Below the pieces are notes generated by a model, which did not search any database, was not told the origin of the DNA, and saw nothing but the letters and a program-made list of their open reading frames with translations. A stretch of 64,000 nucleotides of DNA, taken from G963677915 sp963677915 (GTDB lineage Bacteria; Bacillota; Clostridia; Lachnospirales; Vallitaleaceae). This document shows positions 25,057 through 33,227 of the stretch, piece by piece (the stretch's first letter is position 1; each line of letters begins with the position of its first letter). A program made the translations under genes and the position numbers. The DNA is taken from NCBI GenBank assembly GCA_963677915.2, contig CAXXGE010000032.1, positions 1 to 64,000 of the forward strand, read 5' to 3'.

Positions 25057-26979
25057 TTACAGCCCGATGATTGCCGTCACATTCCTCTGAACCCTCATCT
25101 GGCTGTCGGATACCTTGAAGAAACGGGAATCAATCCGGTTTCCCATGTCAGGGTCATCCCAGGTAGCATCCACATGGTAAAAGCCATCATCGAATCGGAC
25201 ATAGTTCCAGGCATGGTCATCATCGCCATCCTTGTCCGCGTCACCAATTACCACATAGGATTCAATGCCGATTCTGTTGAGCAGCAGGTTCAGTGTCTGT
25301 GCGTATCCAAGACAGACAGAGCTCCCCTCAGCCAGCGCAGCGTATGGATTGTTGTAGTCGAGGTCCGACAGCTCGTTCTGTATCGTGTTCGAAGCATATT
25401 CCACATTCAGGACAAGATAATCATGAAGCGCCTTAATCTTGGCATTGTTGTTCATGAAATCCTTGATGCTTTCACTGATAACAACATCGAGCAGCCTGTC
25501 GAAATCGCCCAAAGTCCCTTCCGGCCCGGTAATTTCGGCATGCCGGCTGATTGCGAAGGTATCTTCAAATTCACCTTCGAGGACCGTGCCGTTGGGATAG
25601 ATCAGGACCCCGTCCCCGTTGAGTGAAAGGTTCTTGAAACGACCGATGAACCTGGTGCCGTCCTCATACTCGAGCTGTCCGCTGCCAAGATAGCCGTAGC
25701 CCGTCAGCTTACCGACATAACTGGCGCCATCCGGAAACATGATGAAACAGACACCGTCGCCTAAGGCGTTGTCATAGGCCTGCACTTGCAGGTAGTCACC
25801 TTCGATATGCATGGCCACGTTGCTGTCCGAATCGTAGTAATAGTCATGGTTTTCATAGTAATCTACCGACAGCCCGCTGTTGCCGTCATCTACAAATTCC
25901 TGAAGATGGTGGTCGGTACCAGATGTTGTTGTGATAGCAGAAAGCTGCAATCCACGCTTGTTCACCTTGTCGTAAGCTTGAATGACAGAATATCCGCCAT
26001 TCAGATCCATTTCATACATATAACTCCAGGTATTGGCCAGATTGTATTCGCTATAGGAGATGGCGTCTTCTGCAACAGAGATGATACCGCCGTAAGGATC
26101 ATCAGTCTTTGCATAGTATTCCGTCCCTGTGCCGCTGTTGACACTGCTTTGCCAGCCGTCGCCAGCGCCAAGGGCAATGTTCTGCAGCGTGGTAAACAGA
26201 TTATGCTCAAACGTCATACGATAGGTATCGAAAGCTCCTGTGGAATCCATTGTGATGCCTGTGTTCAGAAGAGCCTCCATTGCACCATCCAGGATTTCGA
26301 AGTCATCCATTGCCTTTTGCTGCAGTTCCCACTCTTTATTCGCTAGGAGCATGCGCATGTCTTCAAAATAATCCATGCCCTTCCTTCTGGTTTCGTCTAT
26401 GATACGGCTGACCATGGTTGCTGCCTCGGCCCTTGTCGCTGTTCTGTCGGCCCTGAAAGTATAGTCCTCGTAGCCTGTGATAATGCCTTTAGAAACGTTG
26501 ATCAGCACAGCCTCCTGTTCGGCAGTGTCTATACCGCTGTAGTCTTCGAGATGGAATTCGTATTGGCGGTAAGGCTGCAGATTCTCAAGGTAAACGATTG
26601 TGCTCGCCGTCAGCAGTGCCATCTCTCCCCTTTCAATCGGCCTCGTATAGCTGTCAAACCAGTCAGGATTCAGTATGCCAAGCTCCTCAGCTGTTTCAAT
26701 ATAGTTCGAAGCCCAGTAGCCGCTGCCGATGCCGGGATCGTGACCCAGGGATGTCACCATCATCTTGATGAAGGCATCGACACCGACCTTGTCGCCCGGC
26801 CTAAATGTACCATCTCCAAATCCGTTGACTATACCGTTCTCCACGAGGAAGGACACATCACTGTAGAACCAGTCTGTAGGCCGGACGTCGCTGAAAGATA
26901 CCGTGGATTGTGCCACTACAGGCGTTCCTGCAAGTATGATCAATATGATGGTAAATACCCAAAGCCTTTTTGTTTTCAT
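25057..26979 (-). CDS. exported SLH-MORN-transglutaminase-like protein
   Basis: A 640-residue secreted protein. Signal peptide MKTKRLWVFTIILIILAGTP to about residue 24; three S-layer-homology repeats follow (FSDVRPTDWFYSDVSFLVEN, then about 85-130 and 150-195 with GYEDYTFRADRTATRAEAA), anchoring it to the cell wall. MORN-like repeats are near 415-470 (GSGQLEYEDGTRFIGRF, GDGVLIYPNGTVLEGEF). The C-terminal transglutaminase-like domain has a full triad: Cys in GSSVCLGYAQ (about 553), His in DHAWNYVRF (about 586) and Asp in YHVDATWDDP (about 605). Start at 26979 with GAAGGAG upstream; the frame opens nine codons earlier. Probably a cell-surface cross-linking enzyme or cysteine peptidase. Confidence 0.88.
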   Translation of the reverse strand: MKTKRLWVFTIILIILAGTPVVAQSTVSFSDVRPTDWFYSDVSFLVENGIVNGFGDGTFRPGDKVGVDAFIKMMVTSLGHDPGIGSGYWASNYIETAEELGILNPDWFDSYTRPIERGEMALLTASTIVYLENLQPYRQYEFHLEDYSGIDTAEQEAVLINVSKGIITGYEDYTFRADRTATRAEAATMVSRIIDETRRKGMDYFEDMRMLLANKEWELQQKAMDDFEILDGAMEALLNTGITMDSTGAFDTYRMTFEHNLFTTLQNIALGAGDGWQSSVNSGTGTEYYAKTDDPYGGIISVAEDAISYSEYNLANTWSYMYEMDLNGGYSVIQAYDKVNKRGLQLSAITTTSGTDHHLQEFVDDGNSGLSVDYYENHDYYYDSDSNVAMHIEGDYLQVQAYDNALGDGVCFIMFPDGASYVGKLTGYGYLGSGQLEYEDGTRFIGRFKNLSLNGDGVLIYPNGTVLEGEFEDTFAISRHAEITGPEGTLGDFDRLLDVVISESIKDFMNNNAKIKALHDYLVLNVEYASNTIQNELSDLDYNNPYAALAEGSSVCLGYAQTLNLLLNRIGIESYVVIGDADKDGDDDHAWNYVRFDDGFYHVDATWDDPDMGNRIDSRFFKVSDSQMRVQRNVTAIIGL

Positions 26980-26995
26980 GTCCGGTCTCCTTCTG

Positions 26996-28996
26996 TCATG
27001 TTGCAATATTGCGCTTTATGTTCCTGGAATTCTCGATTCTGTCATACATCGTCTGCATAACCTTAAGATACAAATCGTCACCCAAAACCATGTCTTCTAT
27101 GCCCGAATCAACGGATGGATTGTCGTTGACCTCGATGACATAAGCCTTGCCGCCTGCCATCTTAAGATCGACGCCATAGAAACCGTCACCTATAAACGAC
27201 GTAGCTCTAAGGGCAGTGTTAAGAATATCTTCAGGCACCTGATCGAGTGATAGCGTCTCGCTGGCACCGGCTGTCTCCGCCTGTCCTTGCTGCGACCAGT
27301 CATAGATCTGCCAATGTCCCGCCGCCATATAGTATTTGCAAGCATAAAGGGGTTGGTTGTCCAGTACACCGATCCGCCAGTCATAAGCTGTTTCCATGAA
27401 TTCCTGCACGATGACAAGCTCAGAACTTTCAAAAAGCATTTCCAGCAGCCCGTCAAATTCCACATCGTCCTTCGCTTTGTAAACCCCCAACGAAAAAGAG
27501 CTGTCGGGTTTCTTGATAATCAGCGGATAGCTTCTCTCTTCAATTTGCTCTGACAAAGGCCTGTTCCTGCTGACAATCCACGATTTGGGCATCGGTATCC
27601 TGCCTTTGTTCATCCGTTCGTCAAGGTAAAGCTTGTTCGAGCATTTCAGGATTGACCAGGGATCGTCCATGACCACCAGTCCTTCCGCATAGGCATAACG
27701 AGAGAACCTGTATGTATAGTTGTTGACTTCTGTTGTCGCCCTGATAAATAGGGCATCATACTCGCCGATTCTATGGTAGTCTTCCTTGTAGATGAAATCC
27801 ACGTAGAAACCTATGGATTCGGCTGCCTTCTTGAACTTTTCCAGCGCCTTTTTGTCTGAGGGCGGATTGGGTTCTTCAGGATCAACCAGAATCGCCATAT
27901 CGTATTTGTAGTCTTTAAAGCGTCGTATGTTGAACCGTTTCTGGCTGAAATAGACCTGCGCATTGGCCGCCGCTCTGTCAAGCTCATCTGTTGCAATGCC
28001 TGTGACCGAAACAGGTTCAACCCTTACCAGTTCCCAGTCGTTTCTGTGTTCGAAGGAAAGCTTTAGAAAAGGTGCTTCGAAAAGACTGTAAACTTCTTTG
28101 GCCAGCTTCCTGTATTTTCTGTCTGCTGTCGTTCCAAACCATACCTGAAGTTCGAAGGTCCCCTCTTTGACAGATGCCAATGATTCCTGCATCGTTTCAT
28201 GGATTTCTTCTCCGATGCTGCCTGTGATAATGCCATCGGAAAAATCCTTGATGGTCGCCGCTGTCGGTATGACCCTCTGGTCTCTCGCAGCTGCCAGAAG
28301 CGATACATAATATCCAAGCGTCTGGTATTCGTATGAGCTGCACAGGTTGAATATGCGGATACCTGCTGCAGCCTGGTACTTTTCATCGCTGATATAATCC
28401 CTGGCCCTTATGATTTCAATATTCCCCACCCCGGACAGCCAGTCGAGTGCCACATCGGAAACGACAATGTTGCGCAGTCTCCTTGACTCCTGTGTGACCG
28501 TTTCCATCAACGGCTTCTTCATCCTATACGCAGGTTCGGCAGGGCCATAATAGTCTTCAATGGTACTTTCGATTGCGAAACCGTTTTTCCTGTACCAGTC
28601 GACAAGCTGGGTGTTCTTCGCGTCAGCTTCCAGCGAAAGGCCAGCGAATCCCATGGACCTTGCCTTGTTGGTGATGAATGCCAGTACAGCGGTGCCTGTT
28701 CCCTTGCCGCCATGGTCCGGATGGACCGCGAGAGAATAAATGCGCATCGTTCTTTTAAAGGTCATGACAATGGCGGCAGCTTCCTTGATTCCGCCTTCCT
28801 CGAATACATATACCTCCTGGCTTGCGCTCATGATGCTGTTCCTTAAGGAACGCCTGTCGGACCTTCTTCCTGGCGCAAAACAAGCTTTCTCGAGTTCCTC
28901 GAGAAAGTCCAGGTCTTCTATTCTATTGATCTGTATTTCTATGCAGAACGCCTTCTTTCTGAAGCAAAGATTTTTTAATGTCAAGTCCACCGGCAT
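26996..28996 (-). CDS. GNAT acetyltransferase - RLAN - RimK-type ATP-grasp ligase fusion
   Basis: A protein of up to 666 residues. The N-terminal GNAT domain has SLAVHPDHGGKGTGTAVL (acetyl-CoA loop) near residue 82 and ENDYYG-like C-terminal strands. The middle region resembles the RimK-like ATP-grasp N-terminal domain (RLAN). The C-terminal ATP-grasp ligase is at about 460-650 (IIKKPDSSFSLGVYKA, VIVQEFMETAYDWRIGVL, YVIEVNDNPSVDSG with metal-binding E/N). It probably ligates an amino acid or peptide and acetylates it or its partner; the substrate is unknown. The start overlaps ogt by up to 74 bases, and GTG/TTG alternatives at 28990/28984 are possible. Confidence 0.8.
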   Translation of the reverse strand: MPVDLTLKNLCFRKKAFCIEIQINRIEDLDFLEELEKACFAPGRRSDRRSLRNSIMSASQEVYVFEEGGIKEAAAIVMTFKRTMRIYSLAVHPDHGGKGTGTAVLAFITNKARSMGFAGLSLEADAKNTQLVDWYRKNGFAIESTIEDYYGPAEPAYRMKKPLMETVTQESRRLRNIVVSDVALDWLSGVGNIEIIRARDYISDEKYQAAAGIRIFNLCSSYEYQTLGYYVSLLAAARDQRVIPTAATIKDFSDGIITGSIGEEIHETMQESLASVKEGTFELQVWFGTTADRKYRKLAKEVYSLFEAPFLKLSFEHRNDWELVRVEPVSVTGIATDELDRAAANAQVYFSQKRFNIRRFKDYKYDMAILVDPEEPNPPSDKKALEKFKKAAESIGFYVDFIYKEDYHRIGEYDALFIRATTEVNNYTYRFSRYAYAEGLVVMDDPWSILKCSNKLYLDERMNKGRIPMPKSWIVSRNRPLSEQIEERSYPLIIKKPDSSFSLGVYKAKDDVEFDGLLEMLFESSELVIVQEFMETAYDWRIGVLDNQPLYACKYYMAAGHWQIYDWSQQGQAETAGASETLSLDQVPEDILNTALRATSFIGDGFYGVDLKMAGGKAYVIEVNDNPSVDSGIEDMVLGDDLYLKVMQTMYDRIENSRNIKRNIAT

Positions 28997-29432
28997 ACCC
29001 CACGAGGCTGCCGTCTGCTCCGATGACTCTGTGGCAGGGTATAATGATGGCTATCTGATTCCTGTTGTTAGCCATGCCCACCGCCCTTGCCGCTTTGGGA
29101 TTCCCTATCCTGGCTGCAATGCCGCCGTAGGTCTCGGTCTTGCCGTAGGGGATTTCCAGCAGCGCCTGCCAGACTTTCTTCTGGAAGTCTGTCCCCGCCG
29201 GATTCAGCGGCAGGTCGAACACCTGACGCTCGCCGGCCAGGTACTCGCGGATCTGCTTCTCCGCGAGGAGTGCCAGAGGGTCAGACCTTTTGGCACTCCA
29301 ATCAGGCTTCGGTGCCAAAAGGTCTGACCCTCTGGCACTCCTCGCGCTTATTTCGACACCGACCACGGCGCCTTCTTCTACATCCACGGCAATCATGCCG
29401 ATTTCGGTTTCAAAACAATGGTGCAGCACCAT
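28923..29432 (-). CDS. ogt: methylated-DNA--protein-cysteine methyltransferase with a REPIN in its coding sequence
   Basis: A 169-residue suicide DNA-repair protein that removes alkyl groups from O6 of guanine onto the Cys of IIIPCHRVIG. Helix-turn-helix segment PYGKTETYGGIAARIGNPKA is intact. Residues about 29-57 (SARGSDLLAPKPDWSAKRSD and on) are encoded by a REPIN inserted in frame between the small N-terminal domain and the catalytic domain. Start 29432 is chosen because AGGAGG lies eight bases upstream; it begins two bases after the oxidoreductase stop. Whether the insertion is tolerated is unknown, but the frame is open throughout. Confidence 0.88.
   Translation of the reverse strand: MVLHHCFETEIGMIAVDVEEGAVVGVEISARSARGSDLLAPKPDWSAKRSDPLALLAEKQIREYLAGERQVFDLPLNPAGTDFQKKVWQALLEIPYGKTETYGGIAARIGNPKAARAVGMANNRNQIAIIIPCHRVIGADGSLVGYAGGLDIKKSLLQKEGVLHRNTDQ
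29262..29346. repeat. REPIN-like palindrome (family A) inside ogt
   Basis: An inverted pair with outer arms CGCGAGGAGTGCC/GGCACTCCTCGCG and core TGCCAGAGGGTCAGACCTTT, separated by a 17-base spacer. About 85 bp; the reading frame of ogt passes through without a stop. Confidence 0.9.
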
Positions 29433-29434
29433 CC

Positions 29435-30421
29435 CTAAACCTCCTGCCACTCTCCGGTGTTCCCCGACAGTACCAGCTTGTCCAGGATTCGCATATTGAC
29501 AAGGCTGCTCTCCAGAGAAACCGGCATGGCCTCATCATGTCTGATGGCCCGTGCGAATGCATCGAGCATAGCTCCATACTGGTTTGCCGGCGGGAATTCA
29601 ACCGTTCTTTCCCCGAGGCCTGTCGTGACCTTGACTTTCGCAGGCACATCATAGGTATCATTGAAAGGTATGACCACTTCCACTGTCCCGCCTGTTCCGT
29701 ATATCTTAACTTCCTGTACAGGGTACGTGGATGTACTCACAGTGAACAGCGCTCTTGCCCTGCCGAAATCAAGAATGGCCGACGACAGTATATCCGTTCC
29801 AAAGGCTTCGGAATAATGGTTAAGTCCCATAACCTTCATAGGATTTCGTCCTATGATCCATCGTGCAGACTCTACCGCGTAGCAGCCGATATCCATCAGG
29901 GCACCGCCACCCAAAGCCTTCTGGTTCCTTATGTTGCCAGGATCCGCATTACTGAATCCGAACATGGTATGGACCGCATTGATTTCACCAATACCCGAAA
30001 CAGACATGAGCTCCCTCACCATCTGCCATTTGGGATGAAAACGGTACATGAAGGCTTCCATCACCTTTACATCCATTTTATCTGCAAAACCGATAAGCTT
30101 AGCCGTCTCTTCCTCGTTCATCGTCAACGGTTTCTCGCACAGGACATGTTTCCCGGCCTCCATGGCCTTCATGATCCATTCCAGATGGAGATTGTTGGGA
30201 AGCGGAATATAGACAGCTTCAACACTATCGTCAGCCAGCAGCTCCTCATAGCTGCCATACGCCTTGCCGATGTCCCATTTCTCCGCAGCGGCCTCAGCCT
30301 TCTTCAGATTCCTGGAAGCAATAGCTACCATAGCCACGGAATCCGACTGCGACATGGGCAGTGCCAGCCTTGTCATGAAATGGCCTGCAACACCCAAGAT
30401 ACCAATATTAATTTTCCCCAT
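29435..30421 (-). CDS. Gfo/Idh/MocA family NAD(P)-dependent oxidoreductase
   Basis: A 328-residue protein with Rossmann start INIGILGVAGHFMTRLALPM and the family motif VLCEKPLTMNEEET (the EKP motif, about residue 95), then a C-terminal alpha/beta domain with ALGGGALMDIGCYAV. Members oxidise or reduce sugars, inositols or their derivatives; the substrate cannot be told. Preceded by GAGGTGA, which can pair with an upstream inverted repeat. First gene of a run with ogt and the ATP-grasp fusion. Confidence 0.88.
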   Translation of the reverse strand: MGKINIGILGVAGHFMTRLALPMSQSDSVAMVAIASRNLKKAEAAAEKWDIGKAYGSYEELLADDSVEAVYIPLPNNLHLEWIMKAMEAGKHVLCEKPLTMNEEETAKLIGFADKMDVKVMEAFMYRFHPKWQMVRELMSVSGIGEINAVHTMFGFSNADPGNIRNQKALGGGALMDIGCYAVESARWIIGRNPMKVMGLNHYSEAFGTDILSSAILDFGRARALFTVSTSTYPVQEVKIYGTGGTVEVVIPFNDTYDVPAKVKVTTGLGERTVEFPPANQYGAMLDAFARAIRHDEAMPVSLESSLVNMRILDKLVLSGNTGEWQEV

Positions 30422-30426
30422 TAAAA

Positions 30427-30496
30427 ATCACCTCTACATAATGTCGTTTAGTCAATCATAACATAGATCAACCCGCTTGCCATCAGTAGAGGTGAT
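30427..30496 (-). promoter_or_regulatory. 11-bp inverted repeat that can mask the ribosome site of the Gfo/Idh gene
   Basis: Perfect arms ATCACCTCTAC and GTAGAGGTGAT, 48 bases apart. On the minus-strand transcript the downstream arm contains the GAGGTGA ribosome site, six bases before the ATG at 30421. The arms could fold to hide it. No known riboswitch class is recognised in the loop; chance is possible. Confidence 0.4.
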
Positions 30497-30526
30497 ATTC
30501 GATACTAATTAAATATTACTTTTATA

Positions 30527-33148
30527 TTACTTTGTGATTGCAGCCTGTGCAGCAGCCAATCTTGCGATAGGCACACGGAAAGGTGAGCAGGAAACATAGT
30601 TCAGTCCAAGTCCATGGCAGAATGCCACGGAGGAAGGATCACCGCCATGCTCGCCGCAGATACCCAGTTTGATATCCGGACGTGCCGACTTGCCTTTTTG
30701 CACAGCCATTTCAACGAGCTGTCCGACACCAGTCTGATCCAGTCTTTGGAACGGATCCGACTCAAGAATGGACTTGCTGTAGTAATCGCCCAGGAAAGAT
30801 CCTGCATCGTCCCTTGAGAAACCGAACGTCATCTGTGTCAGGTCGTTCGTACCGAAGGAGAAGAACTCAGCTTCCTTAGCGATTTCGTTGGCAGTCAGCG
30901 CCGCTCTTGGCACCTCAATCATCGTACCCACCATATATTTCATCTCGATACCCGCTGCAGCGATAGCTTCTTCAACCGCCTTCACAACGATTTTTTTGAC
31001 ATAAGCCAATTCCTTGACTTCGCCAACGAGAGGAATCATGATTTCAGGTACGATATCAAAGCCTTTTTCCTTCTTGACTTCTATGGCCGCTTCCATGATA
31101 ACCCTTGCCTGCATCTCTGCAATCTCAGGATAGCTGACAGCCAGTCGGCATCCCCTGTGACCCAGCATCGGGTTGAATTCATGAAGGCTGTCAACAGTCG
31201 CCTTAAGTACATCCGAAGCGATACCCATCTCTTTGGCAAGCTCATCGATTTCGCCAGCTGTGTGAGGCAGGAACTCGTGAAGCGGAGGATCCAGCAGACG
31301 CACAGTCATCGGTCTGTCTTCAAGCGCCTCATACATGCCTTTGAAGTCAGCCTTCTGGAACGGAGCCAAGGCATCCAGAGCCTTTTTCCTCTCATCGACA
31401 GTTTTCGCAACAATCATCTCACGCATCTTCATGATTCTGTCTTCTTCGAAGAACATATGCTCGGTACGGCAGAGACCGACACCTTCGGCACCGAATTCGA
31501 TTGCCTTCTTGACATCCTTAGGACTGTCTGCATTTGTTCTGACTTTCAAAGTCCTCGCTTCGTCGGCCCAAGCCATGAAAGTCTCGAAATCGCCGCTGAT
31601 TTCAGGATCCACAGTAGCTAGTTTTTCCAGATAGATATTACCTGTAGAACCGTCAAGTGAAATCCATTCGCCTTCCTTGATGGATTGGCCTGCAAGTGTG
31701 AAGGATTTCTCGTCGCCGGCTATCTTGATGTCGCCGCATCCGGATACACAGCAAGTACCCATGCCCCTTGCAACAACCGCAGCATGGGAAGTCATACCGC
31801 CACGTACAGTCAGGATACCTCGTGCAGCATCCATACCTTCGATATCCTCAGGTGATGTCTCAAGACGGACAAGGATGACCTGTTCTCCACGTTTCCTGGC
31901 TTCGACAGCATCGTCGGCATTGAAGTAGACCTGTCCAGTCGCCGCACCTGGTGATGCAGGCAGACCTTTGCCTTGAGCCTCAGCATTGGCAAGCGCATAC
32001 GAATCGAACATTGGGTGGAGCAGCTGGTCGAGCTGTTTTGGATCCACCTTCATCAGTACCTCTTCCTTCGTGCAGAAACCATCTGAAACCAGGTCGACAG
32101 CTATCTTAAGAGCTGCCTGTGCTGTTCTCTTTCCGTTTCTTGTTTGCAGGAAGTACAGTTTCTTGTTCTCGATGGTGAACTCCATGTCCTGCATGTCGCG
32201 ATAGTGGTTTTCCAGTTTATTTGATATTTCGATGAATTCAGCATAGACTTCTGGCATTGCATCTTCAAGATGGCTGATTGGGTCTGGCGTTCTTATACCA
32301 GCAACAACGTCCTCGCCCTGGGCATTCAGAAGGTATTCACCATACATCTTCCTCTCGCCAGTCGAAGGATTACGTGTAAAGGCAACACCTGTACCGGATG
32401 TATCACCCATGTTTCCGAATACCATGGACTGAACATTGACCGCAGTACCCCAGCTTGCCGGAATATCGTTCATTCTTCTGTAAACGATTGCCCTCTCGTT
32501 GTTCCATGAGCGGAATACGGCTTCGATCGCCGACATCAGCTGCTCTTTTGGATCTTGAGGGAATTCGCTGTTAAGTTCACTTCTGTAAAGATTCTTGAAT
32601 GCATTGATAACCTCTTTCAGGTCATCTGCAGTAAGGTCAAGGTCACTTGCGTAGCCTTTTCGTTCCTTGATGTCATCCAGTACTTTCTCGAATCTGGCTT
32701 TCGAAAGTCCCATGACCACGTCAGAGAACATCTGGATGAATCTCCTGTATGAGTCATAAGCGAAACGAGGGTTCTGTGTCGCTGCTGCAAAACCTTCGAC
32801 AGCCACATCTGTAAGACCCAGGTTCAGTACAGTGTCCATCATGCCAGGCATGGACGCTCTTGCGCCTGAACGGACTGAAACGAGCAGCGGCAATTCATTG
32901 TCTCCGAATGTCTTGCCTGTCAGCTCTTCCAAGCTAGCAAGATGAGAGAGAATCTCATCTATAAGCTCGTCGCTCATTTTTTCCCCATCGTCATAGTATT
33001 TAATGCAGGCCTCAGTAGTTACCGTAAAGCCCTGTGGAATAGGCAATCCAAGATTTGTCATTTCCGCCAGGTTCGCGCCCTTCCCTCCCAGAAGATTGCG
33101 CATGCTTGCTTCGCCTTCACTAAATTTGTAAACATATTTTTTTGCCAT
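30527..33148 (-). CDS. ppdK: pyruvate, phosphate dikinase
   Basis: An 873-residue enzyme interconverting pyruvate + ATP + Pi and PEP + AMP + PPi. N-terminal ATP-grasp domain (GGKGANLAEMTNLGLPIPQG, about residue 20), central phosphohistidine domain with the catalytic His in GGMTSHAAVVARGMG (about 455), and C-terminal PEP-binding TIM barrel with the catalytic Cys in GICGEHGGDPSS (about 830). Full family length. Start 33148 has GGGAGGAA upstream; the frame opens 17 codons earlier. It follows glyS by 79 bases. Confidence 0.97.
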   Translation of the reverse strand: MAKKYVYKFSEGEASMRNLLGGKGANLAEMTNLGLPIPQGFTVTTEACIKYYDDGEKMSDELIDEILSHLASLEELTGKTFGDNELPLLVSVRSGARASMPGMMDTVLNLGLTDVAVEGFAAATQNPRFAYDSYRRFIQMFSDVVMGLSKARFEKVLDDIKERKGYASDLDLTADDLKEVINAFKNLYRSELNSEFPQDPKEQLMSAIEAVFRSWNNERAIVYRRMNDIPASWGTAVNVQSMVFGNMGDTSGTGVAFTRNPSTGERKMYGEYLLNAQGEDVVAGIRTPDPISHLEDAMPEVYAEFIEISNKLENHYRDMQDMEFTIENKKLYFLQTRNGKRTAQAALKIAVDLVSDGFCTKEEVLMKVDPKQLDQLLHPMFDSYALANAEAQGKGLPASPGAATGQVYFNADDAVEARKRGEQVILVRLETSPEDIEGMDAARGILTVRGGMTSHAAVVARGMGTCCVSGCGDIKIAGDEKSFTLAGQSIKEGEWISLDGSTGNIYLEKLATVDPEISGDFETFMAWADEARTLKVRTNADSPKDVKKAIEFGAEGVGLCRTEHMFFEEDRIMKMREMIVAKTVDERKKALDALAPFQKADFKGMYEALEDRPMTVRLLDPPLHEFLPHTAGEIDELAKEMGIASDVLKATVDSLHEFNPMLGHRGCRLAVSYPEIAEMQARVIMEAAIEVKKEKGFDIVPEIMIPLVGEVKELAYVKKIVVKAVEEAIAAAGIEMKYMVGTMIEVPRAALTANEIAKEAEFFSFGTNDLTQMTFGFSRDDAGSFLGDYYSKSILESDPFQRLDQTGVGQLVEMAVQKGKSARPDIKLGICGEHGGDPSSVAFCHGLGLNYVSCSPFRVPIARLAAAQAAITK

Positions 33149-33227
33149 TGTGTTTCTTCCTCCCAAATCAATCATCAATTCACTGGTTTCCGTATCCATA
33201 AAACAAAAGCACCCCTACTTTTTTTCA

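Noticed and set aside
29087..30424. 445-residue open frame on the plus strand
   Set aside because: It lies antisense to ogt and the Gfo/Idh gene, has no family features, and reflects codon bias of the real genes.
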